Shown: piece by piece, positions 34,167 to 43,119 of the stretch
Numbering within the stretch: position 1 is the stretch's first letter
Layout of the letters: every line of letters begins with the position of its first letter
Assembly (NCBI RefSeq): GCF_001269885.1
Contig: NZ_LHVH01000024.1
Coordinates: forward strand, 248,001-312,000
DNA: 64,000 nt
Direction of reading: 5' to 3'
Source of the DNA: Pseudomonas kilonensis
Lineage (GTDB): Bacteria; Pseudomonadota; Gammaproteobacteria; Pseudomonadales; Pseudomonadaceae
Notes under the pieces: model-generated
Database searches by the model: none
Seen by the model: only the letters and a program-made list of their open reading frames with translations
What the model was told of the DNA's origin: nothing
Translations under genes and position numbers: made by a program

Positions 34167-34847
34167 ATGCCCCTGACCAGCGCCGACTATGCCGCCATCT
34201 GGCTGACCCTGAAACTGGCGTCATTGACCACGGTGATCCTGCTGCTCATCGGCACGCCCATCGCATTGTGGCTGTCGCGCACCCGCTCCTGGCTGCGCGG
34301 GCCGGTGGGTGCGGTGGTCGCGTTGCCGCTGGTGCTGCCGCCCACGGTGATTGGCTTCTACCTGTTGCTGGCGTTGGGGCCGAACGGCTGGATCGGCCAG
34401 GTCACCCAAGCCCTCGGGTTGGGCACCCTCACCTTCAGCTTCACCGGGCTGGTGATCGGCTCGGTGATCTATTCCATGCCGTTTGTGGTGCAGCCGTTGC
34501 AGAACGCCTTTGCCGCCATCGGCAGTCGCCCGCTGGAAGTCGCCGCCACCCTGCGGGCCGGGCCCTGGGATACGTTTTTCAGCGTCATCCTGCCCCTGGC
34601 CCGCCCCGGTTTTATCACTGCGGCGATTCTCGGCTTTGCCCACACCGTCGGCGAATTCGGCGTGGTGCTGATGATTGGCGGCAACATTCCGGAGAAAACC
34701 CGGGTGGTGTCGGTGCAGATCTACGACCATGTCGAAGCCTTGGAATACGCCCAGGCCCATTGGCTGGCCGCGGCGATGCTGGTGTTTTCATTCCTGGTGC
34801 TGCTGGCGCTGTATTCCAGCCGCCGCACCCGTGCAGGTTGGAGCTGA
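34167..34847 (+). CDS. modB: Molybdate ABC transporter permease
   Basis: 226-aa inner-membrane permease with about five helices and the binding-protein-dependent permease loop near EVAATLRAGPWDTFFSVILP, which docks on ModC. It begins immediately after the modA stop (no gap) and ends 3 bases before modC, so the operon is tightly coupled. PLVLPPTVIGFYLLLALG is typical of ModB. Confidence 0.96.
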   Translation: MPLTSADYAAIWLTLKLASLTTVILLLIGTPIALWLSRTRSWLRGPVGAVVALPLVLPPTVIGFYLLLALGPNGWIGQVTQALGLGTLTFSFTGLVIGSVIYSMPFVVQPLQNAFAAIGSRPLEVAATLRAGPWDTFFSVILPLARPGFITAAILGFAHTVGEFGVVLMIGGNIPEKTRVVSVQIYDHVEALEYAQAHWLAAAMLVFSFLVLLALYSSRRTRAGWS

Positions 34848-34850
34848 TCG

Positions 34851-35930
34851 ATGATTCACGCGCGTTTTCAGCTCGACCACGGGGCTTTTTCCCTGGACCT
34901 GGATGTGCAATTGCCCGGCCGTGGCGTGACCGCCTTGTACGGGCCTTCCGGTTCCGGCAAAACCACCTGCCTGCGCTGCATTGCCGGGTTGGAGCGGCCG
35001 GCCCGGGGGTTTATCGAGGTCAATGGCCAAGTCTGGCAAGACAGCGAGCACGGTGTGTTCGTGCCGCCCCATAAACGGTCGGTGGGGTATGTGTTCCAGG
35101 AGGCGAGCCTGTTCGCCCATTTGTCGGTACGGGCCAACCTGGCGTTCGGCCTCAAGCGCATCGCGCCGGCACAACGGCGGGTGGACATGCAACAGGCGAC
35201 CGAACTGCTGGGCATCGGGCACTTGCTCGATCGGCAGCCGCACAACCTGTCCGGCGGCGAACGCCAGCGGGCGGGCATCGCCCGCGCCTTGCTCACCAGC
35301 CCGCAACTGCTGCTGATGGATGAGCCGCTGGCGGCCCTCGATAGCCGGCGCAAAAACGAAATCCTGCCGTACCTGCAACGGCTCCACGATGAACTGGACA
35401 TTCCGGTGCTGTATGTCAGCCATTCCCAGGACGAAGTGGCGCGCCTGGCCGATCACATCGTGCTGCTCGACGGCGGCCGCGCGCTGGCCAGTGGGCCGAT
35501 CGGCGAAACCCTGGCCCGGCTCGACCTGCCCTTGGCCCTGGGGGATGACGCTGGAGTGGTGATCGAGGGCAAGGTCAGTGGTTATGACCCGGCTTATCAA
35601 TTGCTGACCCTGAATCTGCCCGACAGCCAACTGAACGTACGCGTGGCCCACACCGCCCTGGCCCTCGGCCAGCCGCTGCGTTTCAAGGTCCAGGCCCGGG
35701 ACGTCAGCCTCAGCCTGGCGAACGATGCCCAGACCAGCATCCTCAATCGCCTGCCGGTCACCGTGGTCAGCGAACAGGCCGCCGACAACGCCGCCCATGT
35801 GCTGATCCGCCTGGAAGCCGCCGGCACCCCGCTGCTGGCGCGCATCACCCGCTATTCGCGCGATCAGTTGAAACTGCATCCGGGGCAGGTGTTGTGGGCG
35901 CAGATCAAGGCGGTGGCGGTGTTGGCGTAG
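34851..35930 (+). CDS. modC: Molybdate ABC transporter ATP-binding protein
   Basis: 359-aa ATPase. The Walker A motif is GPSGSGKTT, the signature LSGGERQRAGIARAL, Walker B LLLMDEPLAALD and the H-loop LYVSHSQDE. The C-terminal third is a Mop/TOBE domain (from about residue 290, TSILNRLPVTVV) that binds molybdate and gives feedback inhibition of transport. It completes modABC. Length and domain order are standard. Confidence 0.97.
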   Translation: MIHARFQLDHGAFSLDLDVQLPGRGVTALYGPSGSGKTTCLRCIAGLERPARGFIEVNGQVWQDSEHGVFVPPHKRSVGYVFQEASLFAHLSVRANLAFGLKRIAPAQRRVDMQQATELLGIGHLLDRQPHNLSGGERQRAGIARALLTSPQLLLMDEPLAALDSRRKNEILPYLQRLHDELDIPVLYVSHSQDEVARLADHIVLLDGGRALASGPIGETLARLDLPLALGDDAGVVIEGKVSGYDPAYQLLTLNLPDSQLNVRVAHTALALGQPLRFKVQARDVSLSLANDAQTSILNRLPVTVVSEQAADNAAHVLIRLEAAGTPLLARITRYSRDQLKLHPGQVLWAQIKAVAVLA

Positions 35931-35952
35931 GGTCCATACCAGCGGATCACAC

Positions 35953-36184
35953 TGTGGGAGCTTGGGAGCTGTGGGAGCTGTGGGAGCAAGGCTTGCCCGC
36001 GATGCAAGCACCTCGGTGTAGCTGATAGACTGAGGTGATGCTATCGCGGGCAAGCCTTGCTCCCACAGGTTTGTTCCCTCAGGTTTGCTCCCACAGGTTT
36101 GCTCCTGCTGGTTTGCTCCTGCTGGTTTGCTCCTGCTGGTTTGCTCCCACAGGTTTGCTCTTGCTGGTTTGCTCCCACAGGTTC
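35953..36184. repeat. REP pair with nine 14-bp tandem units
   Basis: REP arms at 35983-36004 and 36040-36067. The left edge has a GTGGGAGCT stutter (35953-35985). On the right, nine units of 14 bases run from 36059 to 36184: units 1, 3, 7 read GCTCCCACAGGTTT, units 4-6 read GCTCCTGCTGGTTT, and the others are variants. The 343-bp gap 35931-36273 holds nothing else. Confidence 0.92.
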
Positions 36185-36273
36185 GGCGGCAGCATCAGAA
36201 TCTTGGCACGACCCGAACAGCCTGCGGTCAATGAATTCACAGGCCACCGGATTCGTTGCCAAGGACTCTTTTC

Positions 36274-37329
36274 ATGCCCGACACCCTGCCGCCGGATGCA
36301 CTGCCGGCCGACCTGCATTATGTCGATGACACGGCCCCGGGCATCACCCGCAAAAAGCAGCGGGGCCAATTCTGTTATTTCGACCCGCAGGGCCAGCGCA
36401 TCACCGACGCAGCCGAGATCCAGCGCATCAATGCCCTGGCGGTGCCGCCGGCCTACACCGATGTCTGGATCTGCACCGACCCGCGCGGCCATCTCCAGGC
36501 CACCGGGCGCGATGCTCGCGGGCGCAAGCAGTACCGCTACCATGCGCGCTGGCGTGAGGTGCGCGATGCGGACAAGTATTCGCGGATGCTGGAATTCGGA
36601 CGGGCCCTGCCGCGCTTGCGCAAGCGCCTGGAAGCCATCCTCGCCACGCCCGGCTTCAGCCGCGACAAAGTCATGGCCACCGTCATCACCCTGCTGGACG
36701 TGACCCTGATCCGCGTCGGCAACAGTCAATACGCCCGGGACAATCGCTCCTACGGCCTGACGACCCTGCGCGACAAACATGTCGAGGTCAACGGCAGCGC
36801 CATTGCCTTCCAGTTCCGCGGCAAGAGCGGCATCGAGCACCAGATCACCGTGAAGGACCGGCGCCTGGCGCGGATCATCAAGCGCTGCCAGGAGATCCCC
36901 GGACAGAACCTGTTCCAGTACCTGGACGAAGACGGCGAGCGCCACGCCATCAGTTCTTCGGACATCAACGCCTACCTCAAGACCCTCACCGGCGCCGACT
37001 TCACCGCCAAGGACTACCGCACCTGGGCCGGCAGCGCAGCCGCTCTGGCCGGGTTGCGGACGCTGCGCTGGGAAACCGAGAGCGAGGCCAAAAGACACGT
37101 CGCCGAGATGGTCAGGCACGTCGCCCGCCAGTTGGGCAACACGCCCACCGTCTGTCGTAAATGCTACATCCACCCTGCAGTGGTGGAAGGTTTTCTGCTC
37201 GGCGCCCTGAACGCATTGCCCAAACCCCGAGCCCGCAAAGGCCTCAGCGAAGAAGAAGCCGGACTGACGCTCTTCTTGCAGCGCATGACATTAGCCGCCG
37301 AGGCGTGCGAACAGGAGCAATCGGTTTAA
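36274..37329 (+). CDS. Type IB DNA topoisomerase (poxvirus type)
   Basis: 351-aa topoisomerase IB that relaxes supercoils through a 3'-phosphotyrosine intermediate. The N-terminal part begins near HYVDDTAPGITRKK; the catalytic domain has YRYHARWREVRDADKYSRM, RVGNSQYARDNRSYGLTTL (in part) and GKSGIEHQ, and the nucleophilic Tyr is in CRKCYIHPAVVEGF. The start at 36274 has AAGGACTC upstream. Bacterial TopIB is accessory in pseudomonads. The ClpP-like gene follows after 117 bases. Confidence 0.93.
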   Translation: MPDTLPPDALPADLHYVDDTAPGITRKKQRGQFCYFDPQGQRITDAAEIQRINALAVPPAYTDVWICTDPRGHLQATGRDARGRKQYRYHARWREVRDADKYSRMLEFGRALPRLRKRLEAILATPGFSRDKVMATVITLLDVTLIRVGNSQYARDNRSYGLTTLRDKHVEVNGSAIAFQFRGKSGIEHQITVKDRRLARIIKRCQEIPGQNLFQYLDEDGERHAISSSDINAYLKTLTGADFTAKDYRTWAGSAAALAGLRTLRWETESEAKRHVAEMVRHVARQLGNTPTVCRKCYIHPAVVEGFLLGALNALPKPRARKGLSEEEAGLTLFLQRMTLAAEACEQEQSV

Positions 37330-37446
37330 CGCGATTCACCCGCAGCGAGCCAGGAAGGCGGAACATCCGCAAAGCACCGGACTCCCAACTTTACGGCACG
37401 ACCACTGCGCAGGTTTTCAAAAGGGTGAAATCGACAGGAGTTTCAG

Positions 37447-38010
37447 ATGTCCGAACACATTGTCCATTTTCATTGCCAGATCGATCAGGGCACCACGGAA
37501 CGCTTTCGCGATAACTGCCTGGAGGCCATTGAGAAAGGCGCCGACTCGCTGATGCTCAATCTCTCCACAGTCGGCGGCAGTACCAACTTCGGTTTCACCC
37601 TCTACACCTTCATCAAGTCCCTGCCGGTACCGGTACGTGCGGTGAACGCCGGCAACATCGAGTCGATGGGCATCGTCATGTACCTGGCCGCCAGCGACCG
37701 CACCACCACCCCGCATTCGCGGTTCCTGATTCATCCGATGAACTGGTACTTCGGCCAGAAATCCGTGGACCATTCACGCTTGCGCGAGTACCTGTCCAGC
37801 CTGGACAACGACGTGGCGCGCTACGTGGAAATCTACGTCAAGGAAACTGCCGGCGCGGCGACGCAGCTGGATATCTTCAAATGCCTGTGCGCCGAAGAGC
37901 GAGTGATTCCGGCGGAAAACTCCCTGGCTTTCGGCATTGCCCATCGGGTCGAGCAAGTGATTTTCCCCGCGGATGCCAAGCATTGGAAAGTCAGCGGCGG
38001 CGAGGATTAG
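37447..38010 (+). CDS. ClpP-like serine protease (Clp-fold, stand-alone)
   Basis: 187-aa protein of the crotonase/Clp fold, family S14-like. The probable nucleophile is Ser73 in GNIESMGIVMYLAA and the His is His96 in RFLIHPMNW; residues 40-45 (TVGGST) form the glycine-rich strand. It lacks a clear propeptide and differs from housekeeping ClpP, which has a different N-terminus and length near 210 aa. There is no ClpX/ClpA partner nearby. GACAGGAG precedes the start. Substrate unknown. Confidence 0.85.
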   Translation: MSEHIVHFHCQIDQGTTERFRDNCLEAIEKGADSLMLNLSTVGGSTNFGFTLYTFIKSLPVPVRAVNAGNIESMGIVMYLAASDRTTTPHSRFLIHPMNWYFGQKSVDHSRLREYLSSLDNDVARYVEIYVKETAGAATQLDIFKCLCAEERVIPAENSLAFGIAHRVEQVIFPADAKHWKVSGGED

Positions 38011-38025
38011 AAGTGCGGCCCCCGA

Positions 38026-38559
38026 TCAGCCCGCGCTGTAGGCCTGCTTCACCGTCTCGATCCAGCTCGGCTCCAGGCGCGACTGTTCGGTGTCCAGGCC
38101 CAGTGCCTGCATCTTCGCCAGGTGCGCGTCGGCCTCTCGCGCCAGGGAGCCCTGGGCGCTGGAGTTGGCGTCCAGCTGATGCATCTGGGCCAACCCCAGG
38201 TGATAGAAGCGCAGCAGCTTCATGGCGGTGGGGTCCTGGGCCTGCACACCGGCTGTCACCTGGTGCATCACGTTGGTGATTTTCATCAGGCTGCGCTTGA
38301 GCTGCCAGCCGTACACGGCGGCAGCCATCCACGGCTGCGACCAGAAATACTGGCGCATCAGCACAGCCATCGCCAACACCGCGACAATCACCCCGCCGAG
38401 ATTGAAACGAAAGTTATCGCCTCCAGGCGTCCCCAGCAGCATCACGGCCAGGCTGGACAGCAACATCGCCAGGGCCAGGAACACCACCGCGATGATCAGG
38501 GTGCTGCGGCGGGTCTGCTTGCGGTAGGTGTCGCCATCCCACGGTTTGATCTCGAACAT
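38026..38559 (-). CDS. DUF3087 inner-membrane protein
   Basis: 177-aa membrane protein with two strong helices (residues ~22-45 and ~53-70) and a soluble helical C-terminal domain (LLRFYHLGLAQMHQLDANSS, in part). MFEIKPWDGDTYRKQTRRS at the N-terminus is the DUF3087 hallmark and fixes the start at 38559; the 58 in-frame codons further upstream lack similarity. It is convergent with the ClpP-like gene and divergent from ppnN. Function unknown. Confidence 0.85.
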   Translation of the reverse strand: MFEIKPWDGDTYRKQTRRSTLIIAVVFLALAMLLSSLAVMLLGTPGGDNFRFNLGGVIVAVLAMAVLMRQYFWSQPWMAAAVYGWQLKRSLMKITNVMHQVTAGVQAQDPTAMKLLRFYHLGLAQMHQLDANSSAQGSLAREADAHLAKMQALGLDTEQSRLEPSWIETVKQAYSAG

Positions 38560-38777
38560 CGCGGCGCAATTTCCTTGTACGGCATCAAAAGAGTCACGCA
38601 TTATCGCCTGCCCGCTCGAATTAGCTATGCTGGGGCTCATTTTGTAGCGCCACCGACTCGCCGGGTCCGGATCAAAGTCCATGGCGATAGCGCAAGGATC
38701 GTGCGATCTTTCTGCGTGGACGTTTTTTTTCAAGATGCCGTCGTTGTGTGCATGGCATCGTTTTCAAGGAAAGCTGA

Positions 38778-40151
38778 ATGACTCAAAGACATGTAATCAA
38801 CGCCTCGGTAAGCCCCAAGGGCAGCCTGGAGACCTTGTCCCAGCGCGAAGTCCAGCAACTGAGCGAAGCCGGTTCCGGCAGCATCTATACCCTCTTCCGC
38901 CAGTGCGCCCTGGCCATCCTCAACACCGGCGCCCATGTTGATAACGCCAAGACCATCCTGGAAGCCTACAAGGACTTCGAGATCCGTATTCACCAGCAGG
39001 ACCGCGGCGTGCGCCTGGAGCTGCTGAACGCGCCGGCCGATGCCTTCGTCGACGGCGAAATGATCGCCAGCACCCGGGAAATGCTCTTCAGTGCCCTGCG
39101 CGACATCGTCTACACCGAGAACGAGCTGGACAGCCAGCGCATCGACCTCAGCTCGTCCCAGGGCATCAGCGACTACGTGTTCCACCTGCTGCGCAACGCC
39201 CGCACCCTGCGCCCTGGCGTGGAGCCGAAAATCGTCGTGTGCTGGGGCGGTCACTCGATCAACACCGAAGAATACAAATACACCAAGAAAGTCGGCCACG
39301 AACTGGGCCTGCGCAGCCTGGACATCTGCACCGGTTGCGGCCCGGGCGTGATGAAAGGCCCGATGAAAGGCGCCACCATCGCCCACGCCAAGCAGCGCAT
39401 CCATGGCGGTCGCTACCTGGGCCTGACGGAGCCGGGCATCATCGCCGCCGAGGCGCCGAACCCGATCGTCAATGAGCTGGTGATCCTGCCGGACATCGAG
39501 AAACGCCTGGAAGCCTTCGTGCGTGTCGGTCACGGCATCATCATCTTCCCGGGCGGCGCCGGTACGGCGGAAGAGTTCCTCTACCTGCTGGGCATCCTGA
39601 TGCACCCGGCCAACCAGGACCTGCCGTTCCCGGTGGTCCTCACCGGGCCGAAAAGCGCCGCGCCGTACCTTGACCAGTTGCATGCGTTTGTCGGCGCAAC
39701 CCTGGGCCCGGCGGCGCAACAGCACTATCAGATCATCATCGACGACCCGGCCGAAGTGGCGCGGCAGATGACCCAGGGGCTCAAGGAGGTCAAGCAGTTC
39801 CGCCGCGAGCGCAACGACGCCTTCCACTTCAACTGGCTGCTGAAGATCGACGAGGGCTTCCAGCGCCCGTTCGACCCGACCCACGCCAACATGGCCAGCC
39901 TGGGCCTGAGCCGCGACCTGCCCGCCCACGAACTGGCCGCCAACCTGCGCCGGGCGTTCTCGGGGATCGTGGCCGGTAACGTCAAGGACAAGGGCATCCG
40001 CCTGATCGAAGAGCACGGCCCATACGAGATCCACGGCGACGCCGCCATCATGGAACCCCTCGACCGCCTGCTCCAGGCCTTCGTCGCCCAGCACCGCATG
40101 AAACTGCCGGGCGGCGCGGCGTATGTGCCGTGCTATCGCGTGGTGACCTGA
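38778..40151 (+). CDS. ppnN: Pyrimidine/purine nucleotide 5'-monophosphate nucleosidase
   Basis: 457-aa nucleosidase (YgdH/PpnN) that splits nucleoside monophosphates to base and ribose 5-phosphate; the E. coli enzyme is activated by (p)ppGpp. The Rossmann core has VVCWGGHSINTEEY, CTGCGPGVMKGPMKGA and the LOG-type motif FPGGAGTAEE. The N-terminal ~150 residues and C-terminal ~90 residues are the extra domains of the long family. AAGGAAAGCTGA precedes the start. A stringent-response role is known for the E. coli protein and inferred here. Confidence 0.94.
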   Translation: MTQRHVINASVSPKGSLETLSQREVQQLSEAGSGSIYTLFRQCALAILNTGAHVDNAKTILEAYKDFEIRIHQQDRGVRLELLNAPADAFVDGEMIASTREMLFSALRDIVYTENELDSQRIDLSSSQGISDYVFHLLRNARTLRPGVEPKIVVCWGGHSINTEEYKYTKKVGHELGLRSLDICTGCGPGVMKGPMKGATIAHAKQRIHGGRYLGLTEPGIIAAEAPNPIVNELVILPDIEKRLEAFVRVGHGIIIFPGGAGTAEEFLYLLGILMHPANQDLPFPVVLTGPKSAAPYLDQLHAFVGATLGPAAQQHYQIIIDDPAEVARQMTQGLKEVKQFRRERNDAFHFNWLLKIDEGFQRPFDPTHANMASLGLSRDLPAHELAANLRRAFSGIVAGNVKDKGIRLIEEHGPYEIHGDAAIMEPLDRLLQAFVAQHRMKLPGGAAYVPCYRVVT

Positions 40152-40173
40152 CCTATCTGAGGACCACTGATCC

Positions 40174-40384
40174 AATGTGGGTGCAAAGCTTGCTCCCACA
40201 GGGGATCTTTAGTGGCCGAAAAATCGAAGACCACCGCAGATCCAATGTGGGAGCAAAGCTTGCTCGCGATAGCGGTTTTAAAGCCAACAGAGGTGTTGTC
40301 TGTGACGACGCTATCGCGAGCAAGCTTTGCTCCCACAGGGGTGCTCCCACAGGCGTGCTCCCACAGGCGCGCTCCTACAGGGGA
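40174..40384. repeat. REP arms with four 14-bp tandem units
   Basis: Arms at about 40174-40200, 40246-40270 and 40311-40337. From 40329 the right edge repeats with a 14-base period: 40329-40342, 40343-40356, 40357-40370 and 40371-40384 (GCTCCCACAGG core). Confidence 0.87.
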
Positions 40385-40406
40385 TTGTGATTAGGGGATC
40401 GTGTGG

Positions 40407-41066
40407 TTACTGAATCCGCATCAGGCCGGCTTCATCCACTTCAATGCCTAGCCCAAGGTAATCCTTGATCTGCGGATGAAGGGTGACCACCGGGTGCGTA
40501 TGCGTCGCCGTTACCACCAGCACATCCGCCTCGGCGGCCTCGCCTGCCCGGATGCCCGCCTCGGCGTCTTCAAAGACCAGGCACTCCTGCGGCGTCACTT
40601 GCAGGCGCTCGGCGGCCAGGCGATAGCAGGCGGGGTTGGGCTTGCCGTCGCTGACGTCTTCGGCCGTGACCATCACCCCGGGACGCGGGATCCCCGCCGC
40701 TTCCATACGACGCAAGGCCAATGCCATGGGCGCCGAAGTCACAATCGCCCAGCGCTCTGGCGGCAGGCTGTTCAGAAAGGCCTGCGCACCGGGCACCTGC
40801 ACCACCCCTTCGACATCTTCGATTTCCTCGCGGGTAATCTGCTCGGCTTCGGCCTGGGCATCCACCCCTGGCAGGTGCTGGCGAGCGATGGTGTCGATGG
40901 CGCGCACGCCATGGATCGTCGGCAGGAACGTCGCCACGTCAACGCCGTGGCGCAGGGCCCAGCGCGTCCAGATCCGCTCGGCGGCGGCGATGGAATTGAG
41001 CAATGTGCCGTCCATGTCGAACAGGAAGGCGCGGTAGGCAATGGGGTTGGGGGGACTGGCAGGCAT
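40407..41066 (-). CDS. HAD-superfamily sugar phosphatase (YfbT-like)
   Basis: 219-aa HAD subfamily IA phosphatase. Motif I is FLFDMDGTLLNS, motif II the Ser in IVTSAP, motif III the Lys in SDGKPNPACY and motif IV the acids in VFEDAEAGI. The cap region TRWALRHGVDVATFLPTIHG resembles E. coli YfbT/HxpA and deoxyglucose-6-phosphatase, so a sugar phosphate substrate is likely. The start at 41066 is chosen because the 90 in-frame residues upstream are translated tandem repeats (CGS/ADPQ pattern). Confidence 0.88.
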   Translation of the reverse strand: MPASPPNPIAYRAFLFDMDGTLLNSIAAAERIWTRWALRHGVDVATFLPTIHGVRAIDTIARQHLPGVDAQAEAEQITREEIEDVEGVVQVPGAQAFLNSLPPERWAIVTSAPMALALRRMEAAGIPRPGVMVTAEDVSDGKPNPACYRLAAERLQVTPQECLVFEDAEAGIRAGEAAEADVLVVTATHTHPVVTLHPQIKDYLGLGIEVDEAGLMRIQ

Positions 41067-41126
41067 CGGATCCTCGGTGGCGGCGTGGCGGATGACGGCC
41101 ACTGTAACATCGCCAGGCCCCAATCC

Positions 41127-41298
41127 CCTGTGGGAGCGAGCCTGTGGGTCAGCCTGTGGGTCAGCCTGTGGGTCAGCCTGTGGGTCAGCCTGTGGGAGCA
41201 AAGCTTGCTCGCGATGCAGACACCTCGGTTTCTGAGAGACCGCATCAACTTTATCGCGGGCAAGCCTTGCTCCCACAGCAAGCTTTGCTCCCACAGGC
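41127..41298. repeat. REP arms with four 12-bp tandem units
   Basis: The left REP half CTGTGGGAGCGAGC is followed by four exact copies of CCTGTGGGTCAG (41141-41152, 41153-41164, 41165-41176, 41177-41188), then CCTGTGGGAGCAAAGCTTGC resumes the REP. Inverted arms follow at 41253-41298. Confidence 0.9.
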
Positions 41299-41337
41299 GC
41301 ACACCCAGGAAATGGTGTTGTGTCACAAAGCGACAAT

Positions 41338-42684
41338 CTAAACGAGGCGCTCGATCGGCTGATGCTGCCACACCAACTTGTAGTACAGCGTCTGCAACAG
41401 CAGCATGCTCAAGTAGGCCACCGGGAACGCCATCCACACCCCTTGCAGCCCGAAGTGAGCGTCCAGCAGATACGCCGCTGGCACTTGCACGGCGACGATG
41501 CAGAAGATCGAGATGGCGACCGGCACCAGCACCGTGCCGCTGGCGCGCATGATGCCGCCGATGATCGCCTGGAAGCCGAACACCAGCAGGCTCCAGAGCA
41601 TGATGTGCAGCAGGTGCTCGGCCTGGACCCGTGCCGCCGGGTCGGTGATGAACAGCCCCAGTAGCCAGTGGGACAACAGATAGCCCAGGACCACCAGCCC
41701 ACCGGTAAGCCAGAGGTTGATCAACAACCCCGTGCGCAGGATCGGCCCCAGGCGCTCCAGGCGTCCGGCACCGATGGCCTGGGCACCGAGGATCGAGGCG
41801 GTGATGGCAATCGACAGCGCCGGAAACTGCACGTAGTTGACGATCTGCGTCACCGCGCCGTAGGCCGCCGTGGCCTGGGAACCGTGGCTATTGACCAGCG
41901 TCAGGATGACTAACTCGGACAACGAGATCACCACCATCTGCAACCCCGTGGGCAAGCCGATGCGCAGCACTTTGCCGAGGATGTCCTTGTCCAGGCGCAT
42001 CGCCGCGAACAATGCACGGTCCGGCGCCAGGGCATGCTCGCGGCGGCTCAGGCGCCACGCCAGCATCAGCATCGCTGACGTCGTCCCCACCAGCCCCGCC
42101 CATGCCGCGCTCTGGATGCCCATCTGCGGCAACCCCAACCAGCCACGGATCAACGCGGGCGTGAGCAGCAGCCCGACACTGGTGGACACCAGCAGCGCCA
42201 ACATCGGCGACACCGTATCGCTCACCCCGCGCAGCAGTTGGGTAAACAGCACAAATACCAGCAACATTGGCAGGATCCACATCATGACCCGGGCATAGGA
42301 AACGGCGTCCTCCAGCACATCGGCCGGCGTGCCAAGCCCCTGCAACGCCTGACGCGCAAAGACACTGCCAAGCACCGCCGCCGTCAGCCCGATGATGGCC
42401 CCCAACAACAACGTCGAACCGGCAATCGCCTTCACCGTGCCGGTTTCTCCGGCGCCGTAGGCCTGTCCGATCAATACCCCCGCCCCCGCGCCGAGGCCGA
42501 TCACCAATGCGATAAAGAAAAACACGATGGGAAACATGCCCGACACCGCCGCCAAGGCCTGGGTGCCGAGCATCTGGCCGATGTAGATGCTGTTGAGCGT
42601 GCCAGACATGGACTGCAGGAAGTTGGACAGGACCATGGGGGCCAGGAACAGGAGATAGGTTTTCCAGAGGGGCTGGGTGGGCAT
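41338..42684 (-). CDS. MATE-family efflux transporter
   Basis: Twelve-helix multidrug/toxin exporter of 448 aa, inner membrane, driven by Na+ or H+. Two MATE repeats are visible: LFLAPMVLSNFLQSMSG with GQMLGTQALAAVSG in the first half, and IGLPTGLQMVVISLSELVIL with GAVTQIVNYVQFPALSI in the second (each shown in part). GAGAGVLIGQAYGAGE is typical of the NorM/DinF type. The start at 42684 is followed by a short positively charged N-terminus. Substrate unknown. Confidence 0.9.
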   Translation of the reverse strand: MPTQPLWKTYLLFLAPMVLSNFLQSMSGTLNSIYIGQMLGTQALAAVSGMFPIVFFFIALVIGLGAGAGVLIGQAYGAGETGTVKAIAGSTLLLGAIIGLTAAVLGSVFARQALQGLGTPADVLEDAVSYARVMMWILPMLLVFVLFTQLLRGVSDTVSPMLALLVSTSVGLLLTPALIRGWLGLPQMGIQSAAWAGLVGTTSAMLMLAWRLSRREHALAPDRALFAAMRLDKDILGKVLRIGLPTGLQMVVISLSELVILTLVNSHGSQATAAYGAVTQIVNYVQFPALSIAITASILGAQAIGAGRLERLGPILRTGLLINLWLTGGLVVLGYLLSHWLLGLFITDPAARVQAEHLLHIMLWSLLVFGFQAIIGGIMRASGTVLVPVAISIFCIVAVQVPAAYLLDAHFGLQGVWMAFPVAYLSMLLLQTLYYKLVWQHQPIERLV

Positions 42685-42776
42685 GGGGGCTCTGATGGCA
42701 GGTTCGAAAATCCGGGTGCCGGTAATTTAGCGCAATCCAATCATCTGTTTCAGAAGATTCAGCGCGGTTCGCTCTT

Positions 42777-42906
42777 GTGGCGAGGGGATTTATCCCCGCT
42801 GGGCTGCGAAGCGGCCCTAAAAGCCCACACCTCGCTCCATAGGCCGATTATATGCACCGATCTTGGGGCCGCTTCGCAGCCCAGCGGGGATAAATCCCCT
42901 CGCCAC
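42777..42906. repeat. REP family B inverted pair in a 435-bp gap
   Basis: GTGGCGAGGGGATTTATCCCC and its inverse with inner GGGCTGCGAAGC/GCTTCGCAGCCC arms. The remainder of 42685-43119 shows no gene; it should hold the promoter of the chemotaxis operon. Confidence 0.85.
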
Positions 42907-43119
42907 AGGGGTTCTATGTTGCGGCTTATACCTTCGTCGGGTGCATTCGACATTTCACAGACTGCGTCTAGTCTGAAGTAGCACAGTGCCACGCACCGTG
43001 TAGGCCAATGCCTACAGCAATACCGGCATCGGACAGCCGGTCTTAAAGTCCGAGTAGAGGTCGCAGATAACCAGTTATTCGCAAATAACCTGTTAGAAAC
43101 TCTGTTCAAGGACCGAACC

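Noticed and set aside
36059..36184. Possible CRISPR array
   Set aside because: The 14-base units are directly adjacent with no spacers; this is a tandem repeat at a REP edge. The 30-bp array at 12711-12800 was rejected for the same reason.
40800..41336. N-terminal extension of the HAD phosphatase with CGS/ADPQ repeats
   Set aside because: The repeats are translations of REP-edge tandem DNA upstream of the true start at 41066; the family begins just before FLFDMDGT.
42685..42720. tRNA-like GGTTCGAAAATCC string
   Set aside because: No cloverleaf can be formed around it; it lies just upstream of the MATE gene start.
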